This document shows, piece after piece, positions 1 to 7,723 of a stretch of DNA of 50,087 nucleotides. Each line of letters begins with the position of its first letter. Position 1 is the stretch's first letter. The stretch is from Butyrivibrio sp. Lineage in GTDB: Bacteria > Bacillota > Clostridia > Lachnospirales > Lachnospiraceae. Location of the stretch: contig JAEEXE010000022.1 of NCBI GenBank assembly GCA_016291375.1, forward strand, positions 1-50,087, given 5' to 3'. Below the pieces are notes generated by a model. It did no database searches. It was given only the letters and a program-made list of their open reading frames with translations, and was not told where the DNA came from. The position numbers were made by a program, and so were the translations under genes.

Positions 1-39
1 GACTTCACTCCTGCCAAACCCAGTCATACTGCATACCAT
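1..39 (-). CDS. yicC: YicC/YloC-family endoribonuclease, N-terminal edge only
   Basis: Only the first 13 codons lie in the window; the gene continues past base 1. The minus-strand translation is MVCSMTGFGRSEV, and the SMTGFGR block is the very conserved start of the YicC/YloC stress-associated endoribonuclease family. An ATG at 37-39 is preceded by a GGAGGG ribosome-binding site around 49-55, and a near-consensus sigma-A promoter lies upstream at 85-113. The frame also stays open upstream of the ATG, but the RBS and family length favour the ATG given. The call rests on a short, distinctive motif, so family membership is likely but the rest of the protein is unseen. Confidence 0.72.
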   Translation of the reverse strand, partial: MVCSMTGFGRSEV

Positions 40-84
40 AAGTAGGTACCCTCCCTTATTTTTGGGCATAATAATACACAAGTT

Positions 85-113
85 ATTATAATATATCGCA
101 TTTTTCAGGTCAA
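85..113 (-). promoter_or_regulatory. Sigma-A promoter of the yicC-like gene
   Basis: On the minus strand, TTGACC (108-113) and a perfect TATAAT (85-90) are separated by exactly 17 bases. The promoter points at the YicC-like start at 39. It is one of the best promoters in the window by consensus match. Confidence 0.72.
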
Positions 114-279
114 TGTCAATTGCCTCTGAGCTGGCGCCACATCTTGGTTTACTTTGACAAAACAATTCCTCCTGCGTTAGTGTATAACATATCACTGCAC
201 TAATTAAGTAGTACAGCGGCACAATAAATTAAACGCTTATATTATAAGAAATATCAGAAGGCAAAAATGGAAAGAGGGA
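114..279. other. Intergenic stretch without a recognised gene
   Basis: AT-rich spacer between the yicC-like promoter and the end of the 77-residue protein gene. A GGAGGAATTG sequence on the minus strand near 165-175 resembles a ribosome-binding site followed by TTG. The frame behind it runs open into yicC, but it has no recognisable protein content. I see no clear terminator for the gene ending at 280. Confidence 0.4.
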
Positions 280-513
280 TTATTTCATATATCCGCATTC
301 ACTCTTCTGTGGGCCGTCCATGCCGGATTCGTAGTGCGCCCTGAATTCCATGTTTATATCCCGGATTTCCTTCTTGCCATCGATATAGTCCTGATACATT
401 TCCGCAAGACCGGACATACATCCATCGCAGGATCCGCTGATATTCCCGATAGATTCGGCCACTATTCTCTCCCGCTCCTCACGAGTTGTGTCTTTTATCA
501 ATATAGAATCCAC
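280..513 (-). CDS. Small cysteine-containing hypothetical protein
   Basis: A 77-residue acidic soluble protein with no membrane segment. It starts at a GTG, six bases after AAGGAG, which decides the start. It contains an SCDGCMSGL segment (residues about 28-36) and a third cysteine near the C terminus, so metal or redox binding is possible but unproven. I recall similar short proteins in Lachnospiraceae genomes, with no assigned function. It sits 10 bases after the DUF3784-like gene and probably shares its transcript with the genes at 524-2255. Confidence 0.62.
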   Translation of the reverse strand: MDSILIKDTTREERERIVAESIGNISGSCDGCMSGLAEMYQDYIDGKKEIRDINMEFRAHYESGMDGPQKSECGYMK

Positions 514-523
514 AATAATCTCC

Positions 524-871
524 TTAATTGTTGTATTTCATTCCTGCCGCAATAAGCATACCAAGTCCAACGATGAAACCGATCACAAAACATATAAAAC
601 TCTTTACAGAATCCGTTGCGCCAAGTATCACTGCGGATATAAGAATACTTATTCCGATTATAAAAACTCCGAGTCCGGATAATTTGCAAAAAGCCTTCTT
701 ATCTTCCTCTGAGACTTTCTCTACGAGATAAGAGTGAATCATATCAATTCTTTCTTTTATCCAGATCATATATCCTAAGTACGTAAATATCAGACCTATA
801 GCTCCCATCAATAAAACTGCAATAATATCACCCTTCAAACTATTTTCCTCATTTACAAAATCAAAACTCAT
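524..871 (-). CDS. DUF3784-like small membrane protein
   Basis: A 115-residue protein with three predicted membrane helices (about 13-35, 66-84 and 90-110) and a charged cytoplasmic stretch between the first two. The pattern resembles DUF3784 proteins of Firmicutes, whose role is unknown. A longer reading from a TTG at 916 is possible, but the ATG at 869-871 gives the usual family start. The start overlaps the stop of the broken ATPase by 11 bases, so translation was probably coupled. The RBS is weak, which fits coupling. Confidence 0.6.
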   Translation of the reverse strand: MSFDFVNEENSLKGDIIAVLLMGAIGLIFTYLGYMIWIKERIDMIHSYLVEKVSEEDKKAFCKLSGLGVFIIGISILISAVILGATDSVKSFICFVIGFIVGLGMLIAAGMKYNN

Positions 872-1548
872 CTCTATGGTTTTCAAAAAAATCAAAATAC
901 GTTCGCACTCCGTCAAGCTCCGTCCACCGTTTGATATCTACAGGACATTCGTCCAGGTCATAGATACGCGCACCCTTAAGGGCAAGCAAAAACGGCGAAT
1001 GTGTCGCGATTATAAACTGGCAACCAAAGAACCTGGCGGAATTCTGAATAAACTCAAGAAGCTCAATCTGCCTCTCCGGTGAAAGAGAATTCTCAGGCTC
1101 ATCCAGCAGATATAGTCCGTTATCCTTGATCTTCTCAGAGAAATACTGAAGAGCACTCTCTCCGTTACTGTGCGTAATGACATTACTTCCGATTGCCTCC
1201 CGAACGTACCTTGACTGCGTCTTGGAACGGGCGGCCACTACTTTTTTAAGCTCCTCATAATCATCAAGGGACCTCATGCGGAACCTGGCATTCTTATTTT
1301 CGATCCACTCTTCGAACACCTGCTCTCTCTGCTTTCAGCTTCTCCGCCATGATATTCAAAGCAGTACTCTTCCCCGAGCCGTTGTTTCCATATAGGATTG
1401 TAATCTCGGAAAAAGACAATGATGAAAGCTGATTGTTTGCAAACACGCCAAAGGGATAAAAGGAGCTATAGCAATTTCGTTCTATGTAGTTTACATACTG
1501 TTCTTCCGCCTCCACTCCGGGAAAGCGAAAAGAATCAATGTATATCAT
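861..1548 (-). pseudogene. AAA/ABC-type ATPase, broken by internal deletion and frameshift
   Basis: Two overlapping frames together encode one SMC/ABC-like ATPase of the solitary 'AAA family ATPase' type. The first (1294-1548, 84 aa) starts MIYIDSFRFPG and has the Walker A loop GNNGSGKST. The second (861-1319) has the Walker B/signature region YLLDEPENSLSPERQ and the switch histidine in FIIATHSPFLLA. From memory, intact relatives have about 50-70 more residues between these parts, followed by a segment like REELFEEY. Here KQREQVFEEW is read in the second frame just upstream of its GTG. The junction near 1325-1340 therefore looks like an out-of-frame deletion. Ribosomal frameshifting would not restore the missing segment. 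Confidence 0.68.
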
Positions 1549-1559
1549 CCAATATCCTC

Positions 1560-2255
1560 TTACTTCATAATCTTTTTTATCATGGCTTCGTCTGTTTCCG
1601 GTAATATCTTCTTAAAATGCTTAAGCACCCTCTCATAGGATTCTTCCGGGGAGCGCTTGTATACGTCGTTCCTAAACTTCTTTCCAAAGAACTTTTCAGG
1701 CGTAGAATACTCAGCAATGCCCCAGCCATACTCATTTCCAAACTTATCTGTCGCATATTGAAAATCGCTTACAATGATATAACACTGCTTCTGAAGCCTT
1801 GTTATCATTGTATCATAACCTTTCTTGCCGCCCTTGCCGTAATCGCCCATTTTCTTGAAGGTTTTGGATAAAATAGGTGCGTTGGCATCGAGAAGCTCAA
1901 AGAGTTCCTTGTCATGATACGAAGCCAGTCCATCATCGTATCTGGCATCAAAGTCATAGCCGTCCCTTCGAAAATTTGCAAAATCAGGAAACCACTTGGA
2001 ACTGATGTACATAGCTTTTCCTTTGAGGAACTTACCATAGGCACACTTAAGGTCATTGATGACAGGTCCCTTCCATTCCCATGCGGGCCAAAAACCTTCA
2101 TCCGCGTCATAGTACCAGCAGCCGGGACCAATGTGTTCTTCCAAAGAAAAGCCCTCAATTTCATTTTCAAAAAACGGAACGAATCCCACTTCATCTATAA
2201 GCGTCTTTAATTCGTCCATAGATTCGATAACAAAATCGTCTGCAAATGTCCTCAT
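1560..2255 (-). CDS. AlkZ-related protein (function uncertain)
   Basis: A 231-residue soluble protein rich in Trp, Tyr and Phe, with no membrane segment or signal. Segments such as GPGCWYYD, WEWKGPVI, CAYGKF and FANFRRDGYDFDARYDDG resemble proteins often named AlkZ-related in Clostridia. AlkZ is a DNA glycosylase family that unhooks interstrand crosslinks, but activity in this branch is not established to my knowledge. An ATG at 2253-2255 with GGAG eight bases upstream is preferred over a GTG at 2265-2267. It is followed 11 bases later by the broken ATPase gene and probably heads that small operon. Confidence 0.6.
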   Translation of the reverse strand: MRTFADDFVIESMDELKTLIDEVGFVPFFENEIEGFSLEEHIGPGCWYYDADEGFWPAWEWKGPVINDLKCAYGKFLKGKAMYISSKWFPDFANFRRDGYDFDARYDDGLASYHDKELFELLDANAPILSKTFKKMGDYGKGGKKGYDTMITRLQKQCYIIVSDFQYATDKFGNEYGWGIAEYSTPEKFFGKKFRNDVYKRSPEESYERVLKHFKKILPETDEAMIKKIMK

Positions 2256-2306
2256 TTCATACTCCACTATGTATAGAACTCCGCAACGTGAGCTGCACAG
2301 CTATTG

Positions 2307-3074
2307 CTAGCCATTTAGTTCATCAACCACTGATATCGGTTTTATTGTCATTTCCACCCATGCAGGTATCAGGCTACTCTTAATGGCATTTCGTACAGAC
2401 CTGATATTGGACCATGCCGAGCAATAAAAAGGCACCTTGCCACGATTCACTATTTCCATTGCAAGCCTTGAAGTAACTGCGCTTGCGATACCTTTCCTCC
2501 GATACTCGGGAAGTACATCCACACCGATCTGCCACATCTCATCAGCATCTGCAGAGCATCCGGACAGGCCTATAAGTTTGTCGCCGTCATAGGCTCCCAC
2601 AGCAAGCACATCAAGATGCTTCCTGGGAGTATACAGTGCATTGGACCATTCCGGCTGATACAGATCTGCAAAGTCAACAGGCTCCAATACCCTCATTTCA
2701 TATTCGCAGGAAAGAGCCGTCAACTTATTCATATCAGGAAGATAATACTCTGCCATAAAGCACACAGTATATCCCAAAGGCTCTATACGCTGATTGAGCC
2801 AGTATATAGAAGGCGTCTCAAAGCAGTGATAAAACTCAAACTTATCTATGTACTCCTTCAGAACCTCTGAAAGCTCATCTGTTGCTGCTACAACAAGGTT
2901 ACTTCCATAGGAAATGAAGTTGCCACCGATAGGAAGCTTATAATACTTCTTGGCATGCTCTCCCAGCTTAAGCGGAACGAGCTTATTCTCATTAGAAAGA
3001 AAAGCCTCCGGATCACAGCTCATATCCATGGCAGACTGCGCCATTGAAATCCGAAACACTTCTTCATTAGTCAT
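2307..3074 (-). CDS. GNAT-family N-acetyltransferase
   Basis: A 255-residue protein whose C-terminal half carries the acetyl-CoA binding motif A of the GNAT fold, IGVDVLPEYRRKGIASAV (about residues 180-197), preceded by the beta strands of the core. The N-terminal 100 residues are less conserved and may set substrate choice. Acyl transfer from acetyl-CoA to an amine is the family reaction; the substrate is unknown. The ATG follows AAAGGT. The C-terminal TIKPISVVDELNG is ordinary. It lies between a VanZ remnant and the AlkZ-related gene on the same strand. Confidence 0.85.
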   Translation of the reverse strand: MTNEEVFRISMAQSAMDMSCDPEAFLSNENKLVPLKLGEHAKKYYKLPIGGNFISYGSNLVVAATDELSEVLKEYIDKFEFYHCFETPSIYWLNQRIEPLGYTVCFMAEYYLPDMNKLTALSCEYEMRVLEPVDFADLYQPEWSNALYTPRKHLDVLAVGAYDGDKLIGLSGCSADADEMWQIGVDVLPEYRRKGIASAVTSRLAMEIVNRGKVPFYCSAWSNIRSVRNAIKSSLIPAWVEMTIKPISVVDELNG

Positions 3075-3085
3075 CTCTTAACCTT

Positions 3086-3205
3086 TCAGATCGCAAATAC
3101 GATCAGTGCGCCGATAGCAACACCCATCGTATTTAAAATAAGATTGTCTATATCCGTATGCCTTCCGTAGCAGATGAGCCAAACAATACCAACCGGAATA
3201 AACAT
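3086..3205 (-). pseudogene. VanZ-family C-terminal remnant
   Basis: An open stretch on the minus strand reads (NRNIA)MFIPVGIVWLICYGR, then DIDNLILNTMGVAIGALIVF, then a TGA stop. The FIPxG and DLxLNTxG elements are typical of the last two helices of VanZ-like membrane proteins. About 40 codons remain and the frame is closed upstream, so most of the gene, including its start, is missing. It sits between the GNAT gene and the amino-acid ABC ATPase. A new short protein starting at the Met is possible, but I see no ribosome-binding site. Confidence 0.62.
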
Positions 3206-3229
3206 TGCGATATTTCTATTATAAACAGA

Positions 3230-4006
3230 TCACAACACCTTACTTAAAAATTCTTGAAGTCTTGGATGCTGCGGTTTTTCAAATATATCTTCAGGAGTGC
3301 CCTGTTCAAGAAGCTTACCGTCTGCCATAAAGAGGATCTTATTACCAACCTCACGGGCAAATCCCATCTCATGAGTGACAACGACCATTGTCATGCCTTC
3401 AGATGCAAGCTGCTTCATAACATCAAGCACTTCTCCAACCATCTCGGGATCAAGAGCTGAAGTAGGCTCATCAAAAAGCATAACCTCGGGCTCCATCATA
3501 AGAGCACGCACTATTGCTATACGCTGCTTCTGTCCGCCGGATAGCTGGATAGGATATGCATCCGCTCTATCTTCAAGGCCAACTCTTTTAAGAAGCTCAA
3601 GAGCCTTCTTCTTGGCATCCTCCACAGGTACTTTTTTAACCTTAACCGGTGCGATTATCATGTTCTCCATGATAGTCTTGTGAGGGAAAAGATTGAAATG
3701 CTGGAAGACCATTCCCATCTTTTGCCTATGAAGATCAATGTTAACCTTGACCCATTTACCATTTTCATCTTTATATTTCTTCTTGGTAATATCAATGTCG
3801 TTAAAAATAATAGCTCCGCCCGTGGGCTCCTCAAGAAGGTTGAGAGACCTAAGGAAGGTTGACTTTCCGCTTCCTGAAGGACCGATGATAACAACAACAT
3901 CTCCCTTGTCTATCTCGGCAGTTACGCCGTCGAGTGCCTTGATGGCGCCGAAGTTATAATGTTTTTCCAGATCAGTGACCTGAATGATCTTATCTCTTGT
4001 CTCCAC
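3230..4006 (-). CDS. Polar amino-acid ABC transporter ATP-binding protein
   Basis: A 258-residue ABC ATPase of the GlnQ/HisP class. Walker [10 protein letters not shown] spans residues 42-50. The Q-loop is in [11 protein letters not shown], the signature is LSGGQKQR, Walker B is [12 protein letters not shown], and the switch histidine is in [10 protein letters not shown] lysine-rich insertion of about 20 residues ([13 protein letters not shown]) sits between Walker A and the Q-loop. It is the last gene of the binding protein - permease - ATPase operon, and its start overlaps the end of the permease gene by 17 bases. It powers import of an amino acid, probably polar; the exact substrate cannot be read. 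Confidence 0.93.
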   Translation of the reverse strand: METRDKIIQVTDLEKHYNFGAIKALDGVTAEIDKGDVVVIIGPSGSGKSTFLRSLNLLEEPTGGAIIFNDIDITKKKYKDENGKWVKVNIDLHRQKMGMVFQHFNLFPHKTIMENMIIAPVKVKKVPVEDAKKKALELLKRVGLEDRADAYPIQLSGGQKQRIAIVRALMMEPEVMLFDEPTSALDPEMVGEVLDVMKQLASEGMTMVVVTHEMGFAREVGNKILFMADGKLLEQGTPEDIFEKPQHPRLQEFLSKVL

Positions 4007-4778
4007 GGCTCATCCTCCTCTCAAAATGTGCTATGAGCTTGCTTGTGGGGAAGCACAGGCAAAAATAGATTGCTGTAGCCACAAGTAAAGGCTCTATAAT
4101 TATAAATGTTGCTCCGCGAACCGCGTTAACAGCAGACATGATATCCTGTACACCGATCGTATATGTGATCGCAGACTCCTTGATGATGACAACGAACTCA
4201 TTGGCAATTGCCGGAAGGATATTCTTGATAGCCTGTGGCAGAATAATATATCTCATATTCTGGAACCAGCTCATACCAAGACTTCTTGCAGCCTCTGTCT
4301 GCCCACCGTCGATCGACTGGATACCCGATCTCATAATCTCACAAAGATAAGCTCCAGAATTCATTCCAAGAGCAACAACGCCGGGAAAGAATCTCTCAAA
4401 CTTAATAAATCCGAAGAAAGTAAAGCTCGGAAGTTTAAAAAGAGCTCCAAACACACCATAATAGATGATCGCAACCTGAACAATAACAGGCGTTGACCTT
4501 AGAATCTCAACATAAGCTGTCGCAAGAAATGCCAAAGGATTGAACTTCCCTATCGTAACTCCGACTCCCTTCTCCCTCTGGTGGCCATCTTTATCAAGTC
4601 CAAGAAATGCCAGCGGGTAGAAATTGGACATCCTCATTGCAGATAAAATGATTGCAAGGATAAAACCGATAGCCACTGTGCAGATTGACAGCATCACTGT
4701 CACAACAATCCCCTGAACAAAAAGCTCACCATAAGGTGCAATCCTTCCGAAATTCTCAATTTGTACAAAATTATCCAT
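3990..4778 (-). CDS. Polar amino-acid ABC transporter permease
   Basis: A 262-residue HisM/GlnP-family inner-membrane permease with about five or six helices. The EAA loop, in the stretch [21 protein letters not shown], contacts the ATPase. A soluble loop around [12 protein letters not shown] enlarges the first cytoplasmic region. A longer frame reaches 4817, but that start would lie inside the intercistronic hairpin and lacks an RBS. The ATG at 4776-4778 follows GGAG. The C terminus overlaps the ATPase start. Together with the genes on either side it forms one importer. Confidence 0.9.
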   Translation of the reverse strand: MDNFVQIENFGRIAPYGELFVQGIVVTVMLSICTVAIGFILAIILSAMRMSNFYPLAFLGLDKDGHQREKGVGVTIGKFNPLAFLATAYVEILRSTPVIVQVAIIYYGVFGALFKLPSFTFFGFIKFERFFPGVVALGMNSGAYLCEIMRSGIQSIDGGQTEAARSLGMSWFQNMRYIILPQAIKNILPAIANEFVVIIKESAITYTIGVQDIMSAVNAVRGATFIIIEPLLVATAIYFCLCFPTSKLIAHFERRMSRGDKR

Positions 4779-4810
4779 AAGTATATCTCCAACAAAATCA
4801 AACGACATAA

Positions 4811-4842
4811 GAAGCATTGAAGCTACATAGCCTCAATGCTTC
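4811..4842 (-). promoter_or_regulatory. Intercistronic hairpin after the binding-protein gene
   Basis: GAAGCATTGA (4811-4820) pairs perfectly with TCAATGCTTC (4833-4842) around a 12-base loop. No U-tract follows in the direction of transcription, so it is not a clear intrinsic terminator. Its place between the binding protein and the permease suggests an mRNA-stabilising or processing element that favours the first gene. Confidence 0.55.
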
Positions 4843-4887
4843 CATATAATCATAACCTATAATGATCGCTCATACAAAGTAAAAAGA

Positions 4888-5775
4888 TTATTTCCCCTCA
4901 AGAAGTCCTTCGTATATCTCTCCTGAAGCCTTTTCATTGGCAACCTTAATGAATTCATCCATTGTTCCGTCAGAAAGAGCTTTATTAATGGCTTCATTTA
5001 CACCCTTTAAAAGTGCTTCATTTCCTTTACTTACACCAACCGCAGAACCTTCTGCTCCCTCATAAGGAACATCAAGAGCAATACAAAGATCCGGATAGTT
5101 CTTGGCATAGCTCTCCGCAACGGGAGTCTCAATATATGCTCCGTCCAATTTACCGGAAATAACCTCGGCAACTATGTCTGTAACCTTTGAAAGCTGGATA
5201 ATATCAGCTTGAGAACTGTATGTCTGCGCCAGATCAACCTGAATAGATCCTGTCTGGGCACCGATCTCAAGGTTTGAATTGTTGGTATCATCAAGATTCT
5301 TGAACTTATCTTTTTTATCCTTGGTTGTTACAAAAGACTGACCTCCCACATAGTAAAGCTCTGAGAAATCCATAATAGCCTCACGCTTGGGATCGGGTGA
5401 AAGTCCCGAAATACCTAGATCAACAGCCTTAGTCTGAACCTCCATAAGAACACCGTCAAAGTCAACAGGAACAATTTCAAGTTCAAGTCCCAGGTAATCA
5501 GCAATATAACCGGCAAGTGCAATATCAAAACCTGCAAGCTCAGATTTGCCCTGATCATCTATCGCATAAAACTCATAGGGCGCAAAATCCGGTGATGTAG
5601 CAACCGTAAGCTTACCGGGCGTAACAGTACTTATCTTATCGCCCTGCTCTGAAGCATCAGTTGTCTGCTCTGATCCGTTTACTTCACTCTGGGAGTTATC
5701 TTTTGATGCTCCACAGGCAATAAGTCCAAATGTCATTGTAGCTATCATAATAGCCGCAACAATCTTATTTTTCAT
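4888..5775 (-). CDS. Amino-acid ABC transporter substrate-binding lipoprotein
   Basis: A 295-residue family-3 solute-binding protein. The lipoprotein signal ends in LIAC with the lipidated Cys at 21, followed by a Ser/Glu/Thr-rich linker. The mature part has family-3 landmarks: SPDFAPYEF, GFDIALAGYIADYLG, DLGISGLSPDPKREAIMDFSELY and IGAQTGS. The ATG at 5773-5775 follows a strong GGAGG; the frame extends 10 codons further but without an RBS. It is first in its operon, under the promoter at 5821-5849, and is followed by a hairpin that may boost its yield. Ligand identity is not evident beyond an amino acid or a close relative. Confidence 0.92.
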   Translation of the reverse strand: MKNKIVAAIMIATMTFGLIACGASKDNSQSEVNGSEQTTDASEQGDKISTVTPGKLTVATSPDFAPYEFYAIDDQGKSELAGFDIALAGYIADYLGLELEIVPVDFDGVLMEVQTKAVDLGISGLSPDPKREAIMDFSELYYVGGQSFVTTKDKKDKFKNLDDTNNSNLEIGAQTGSIQVDLAQTYSSQADIIQLSKVTDIVAEVISGKLDGAYIETPVAESYAKNYPDLCIALDVPYEGAEGSAVGVSKGNEALLKGVNEAINKALSDGTMDEFIKVANEKASGEIYEGLLEGK

Positions 5776-5820
5776 AATATTTCCTCCTGCAAAAAACAAA
5801 TACATGTATGTCCAAATCGA

Positions 5821-5849
5821 ATGATAATATGTTTTTTTTCGTTTTGCAA
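5821..5849 (-). promoter_or_regulatory. Promoter of the amino-acid ABC operon
   Basis: On the minus strand, TTGCAA (5844-5849) and TATCAT (5821-5826) lie 17 bases apart, with an A-rich spacer. It is 46 bases upstream of the binding-protein start. Confidence 0.55.
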
Positions 5850-5888
5850 CATAAGGTGTACATTGTTCAGCAATAATTCACATCTACA

Positions 5889-7388
5889 TCAAAGACAGGT
5901 AGAATAAGCCTTTAACGCGCCTTCTTCTCTTATGGTCTTAAGGTTATCTGTAACAGCCATGGTAAGACCCTCTATCTCATTAAGGTCCCTATCCCACATC
6001 TGTGTATTTCCAAGAACTGCTTTTACAAGTTCTTCTTCAGATGAATCCTTATGTTCATAGAAGAACTCAAGTGCCCATCTGTCATCACTTACAACATAAG
6101 TATTTCCTGCAGGTCTCTTACATACAAGTCCCTTATCATTAAGCTCCTGTATATCACTTGAATAAAAGGCAATATACGCTGCAAGCGACATTGTAAGACA
6201 AACAGGAAGTTTTCCGTTCTTTTCAATATAAGAAAGGAATGAGGGCATATTTCTTGCCTTCCACTTACTGGTAGAGTTAAGAGATATGGACATAAGCTCA
6301 TGATTAACAAAAGGATTGTTGAACCTGTCCTTAACCGCAGCGGCAAATTCGTTAAGATCCTTCTCATCAAGATGATCTGTAAGTGTGGGGATCACCTCCT
6401 CACCAAGCATCTTGTTCATAAATCCGGCAATGATCTCATTGTTCATACAATCGCGAACAATATCCTCTCCGGCAAGATAAGCGCCCAGAACAAAGCCTGT
6501 ATGAGCTCCGTTAAGAATTCTGACCTTGCGATGCTTATAAGGCATAACATCGGGAACAACATGAACATTTACCCCTGCCTTCTTGAAAGGAAGTCTGTCC
6601 TCAAGACTCTTGGGGCCTTCAATGATCCATACTCCAAAGATCTCGCCAACATCAATAAGCTCATCGTGATATCCGTTTACTTTTTCCAGTTCTTCCACTT
6701 CCTTGGGATCGCGTATTCTTCCGGGAACAATCCTATCTACAAGAGTTGAACAAAAGATATTGCTTTCGTTAACCCAGGTCTTAAACTCATCGCCAAGATT
6801 CCAGAGATCGATATATTGATTTACGCACTTTAAAAGCTCTTTTCCGTTATTATCTATAAGCTCACAGGAAAGAACAACTACGCCGCCTTTGCCGGCTTTG
6901 AATCTTGCAAAAAGAACCTGTGTAAGCTTTCCGGGAAAACTAGCGGCAGGAATATCATCAAACTTGCAGGAAGGATCAAAAGCAATTCCTGCTTCTGTTG
7001 TGTTGGAAACGATGATATCAAGATCATCACTGACTGCAATATCAAGCATCTTATCGTAGTCTTTCCTGTCATAGGGATTAAGACAGCAATCAACTGCAGA
7101 GATAATGCGCTTTTGATCTATCTTACTTCCGTTTTCGCTTCCTCTTAAATAAAGAGTGTATAGCCCCTGCTGTTTATTTATAAGCTCTGTGAGTCCCTGT
7201 GAAATAGGCTGAACAAGAGCAACTTTTCCGTTAAAACCTGCCTTTTCATTGGCTATATCGAGAAAATAGTCCACAAAAGCCCTTAAAAAGTTACCTTCTC
7301 CAAACTGAAGGACCTTTACGGGCGCGTCCTTAAGTACATATCCGTCATATCCAGTTTTGTCCAAAATACCGTAATTTAATTGATCCAT
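5889..7388 (-). CDS. uxaB: Tagaturonate reductase (altronate oxidoreductase)
   Basis: A 499-residue protein of the mannitol dehydrogenase-like polyol dehydrogenase family. Its length and motifs match UxaB: VLQFGEGNFLRAFVDYF near the N terminus for NAD binding, IVSNTTEAGI, and the C-terminal-domain block KHRKVRILNGAHTG with the conserved lysine-asparagine-histidine pattern. UxaB reduces D-tagaturonate to D-altronate with NADH in galacturonate breakdown in the cytoplasm. The ATG at 7386-7388 follows GGAGG. It stands alone here, with no uxaA, uxaC or kdgK nearby. A cre-type site in its promoter indicates catabolite control. Confidence 0.9.
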   Translation of the reverse strand: MDQLNYGILDKTGYDGYVLKDAPVKVLQFGEGNFLRAFVDYFLDIANEKAGFNGKVALVQPISQGLTELINKQQGLYTLYLRGSENGSKIDQKRIISAVDCCLNPYDRKDYDKMLDIAVSDDLDIIVSNTTEAGIAFDPSCKFDDIPAASFPGKLTQVLFARFKAGKGGVVVLSCELIDNNGKELLKCVNQYIDLWNLGDEFKTWVNESNIFCSTLVDRIVPGRIRDPKEVEELEKVNGYHDELIDVGEIFGVWIIEGPKSLEDRLPFKKAGVNVHVVPDVMPYKHRKVRILNGAHTGFVLGAYLAGEDIVRDCMNNEIIAGFMNKMLGEEVIPTLTDHLDEKDLNEFAAAVKDRFNNPFVNHELMSISLNSTSKWKARNMPSFLSYIEKNGKLPVCLTMSLAAYIAFYSSDIQELNDKGLVCKRPAGNTYVVSDDRWALEFFYEHKDSSEEELVKAVLGNTQMWDRDLNEIEGLTMAVTDNLKTIREEGALKAYSTCL

Positions 7389-7404
7389 TATCAAGCCTCC
7401 CAAA

Positions 7405-7420
7405 ATGTAACTATTTACAT
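7405..7420. promoter_or_regulatory. Second TGTAA-N4-TTACA palindrome near the uxaB RBS
   Basis: ATGTAACTATTTACAT has perfect outer arms with the same TGTAA/TTACA half-sites as the cre-like site at 7466-7479, but lacks the central CG. It lies between the promoter and the start codon. It could be a second operator for the same or a related LacI/GntR-type regulator. Confidence 0.5.
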
Positions 7421-7451
7421 TCAGACAGAATGAATTTTCTGCCTATTAATA

Positions 7452-7480
7452 GTTATATCAAAGTATGTAAGCGTTTACAA
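7452..7480 (-). promoter_or_regulatory. uxaB promoter
   Basis: On the minus strand, TTGTAA (7475-7480) and TATAAC (7452-7457) are 17 bases apart. The cre-like operator overlaps the -35 hexamer and the spacer, a position expected to block polymerase. Confidence 0.6.
7466..7479. promoter_or_regulatory. cre-type operator (CcpA/LacI family) in the uxaB promoter
   Basis: TGTAAGCGTTTACA fits the catabolite-responsive element consensus TGWAANCGNTNWCA at every position. It overlaps the -35 region of the uxaB promoter, which predicts glucose-type repression of galacturonate use. A dedicated LacI-family regulator of uronate genes would bind a similar sequence. Confidence 0.65.
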
Positions 7481-7584
7481 TAATTAATCATGAACATTTT
7501 ATGTATTTTATTAAAAAACTATAAATTCATGCCGAAATATGATATAAATATCCTAAGGGGTGTCTGGTAATAGGAGGTTGTAAT

Positions 7585-7695
7585 ATGTCTGAAGTTAATA
7601 ACGACTACACAATGCTTTCACAGGCTGAAATTGATAGACTTATACAGAAAATTAACGAAGAGAAAAGCAAAGAAACAAAAGAACACACAGCATAA
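7585..7695 (+). CDS. 36-residue microprotein with FliM/FliN-like N-terminal motif
   Basis: A short ORF with a strong GGAGG site seven bases before its ATG, ended by TAA and followed at once by a terminator. The product has MLSQAEIDRLIQKI at residues 10-23, then a charged tail (EEKSKETKEH). LSQxEIDxLL is the hallmark N-terminal segment of the flagellar switch proteins FliM and FliY, the segment that binds phosphorylated CheY. Nothing else of FliM is present. The match is clear by eye, but the role as a CheY or CheC partner is inference. It lies between the divergent uxaB promoter region and dtd. A possible -10 (TATAAA) lies about 35 bases upstream of the RBS. Confidence 0.68.
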   Translation: MSEVNNDYTMLSQAEIDRLIQKINEEKSKETKEHTA

Positions 7696-7696
7696 A

Positions 7697-7723
7697 AAGA
7701 ATGTCAGATGACATTCTTTTTTT
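7697..7723. terminator. Bidirectional intrinsic terminator between the microprotein and dtd
   Basis: AAGAATGTC (7697-7705) pairs with GACATTCTT (7710-7718) around an AGAT loop, with a T-run after it on the plus strand and an A-run before it for the minus strand. It ends both converging genes. Confidence 0.85.

Noticed and set aside
1294..1340. Programmed ribosomal frameshift joining the two ATPase frames
   Set aside because: A frameshift would not supply the missing central segment, and no typical slippery heptamer with a downstream structure is apparent.
4811..4842. Intrinsic terminator between the amino-acid binding protein and permease
   Set aside because: No T-run follows on the minus strand, and the permease has no promoter of its own that I can see; an mRNA-stabilising role fits better.
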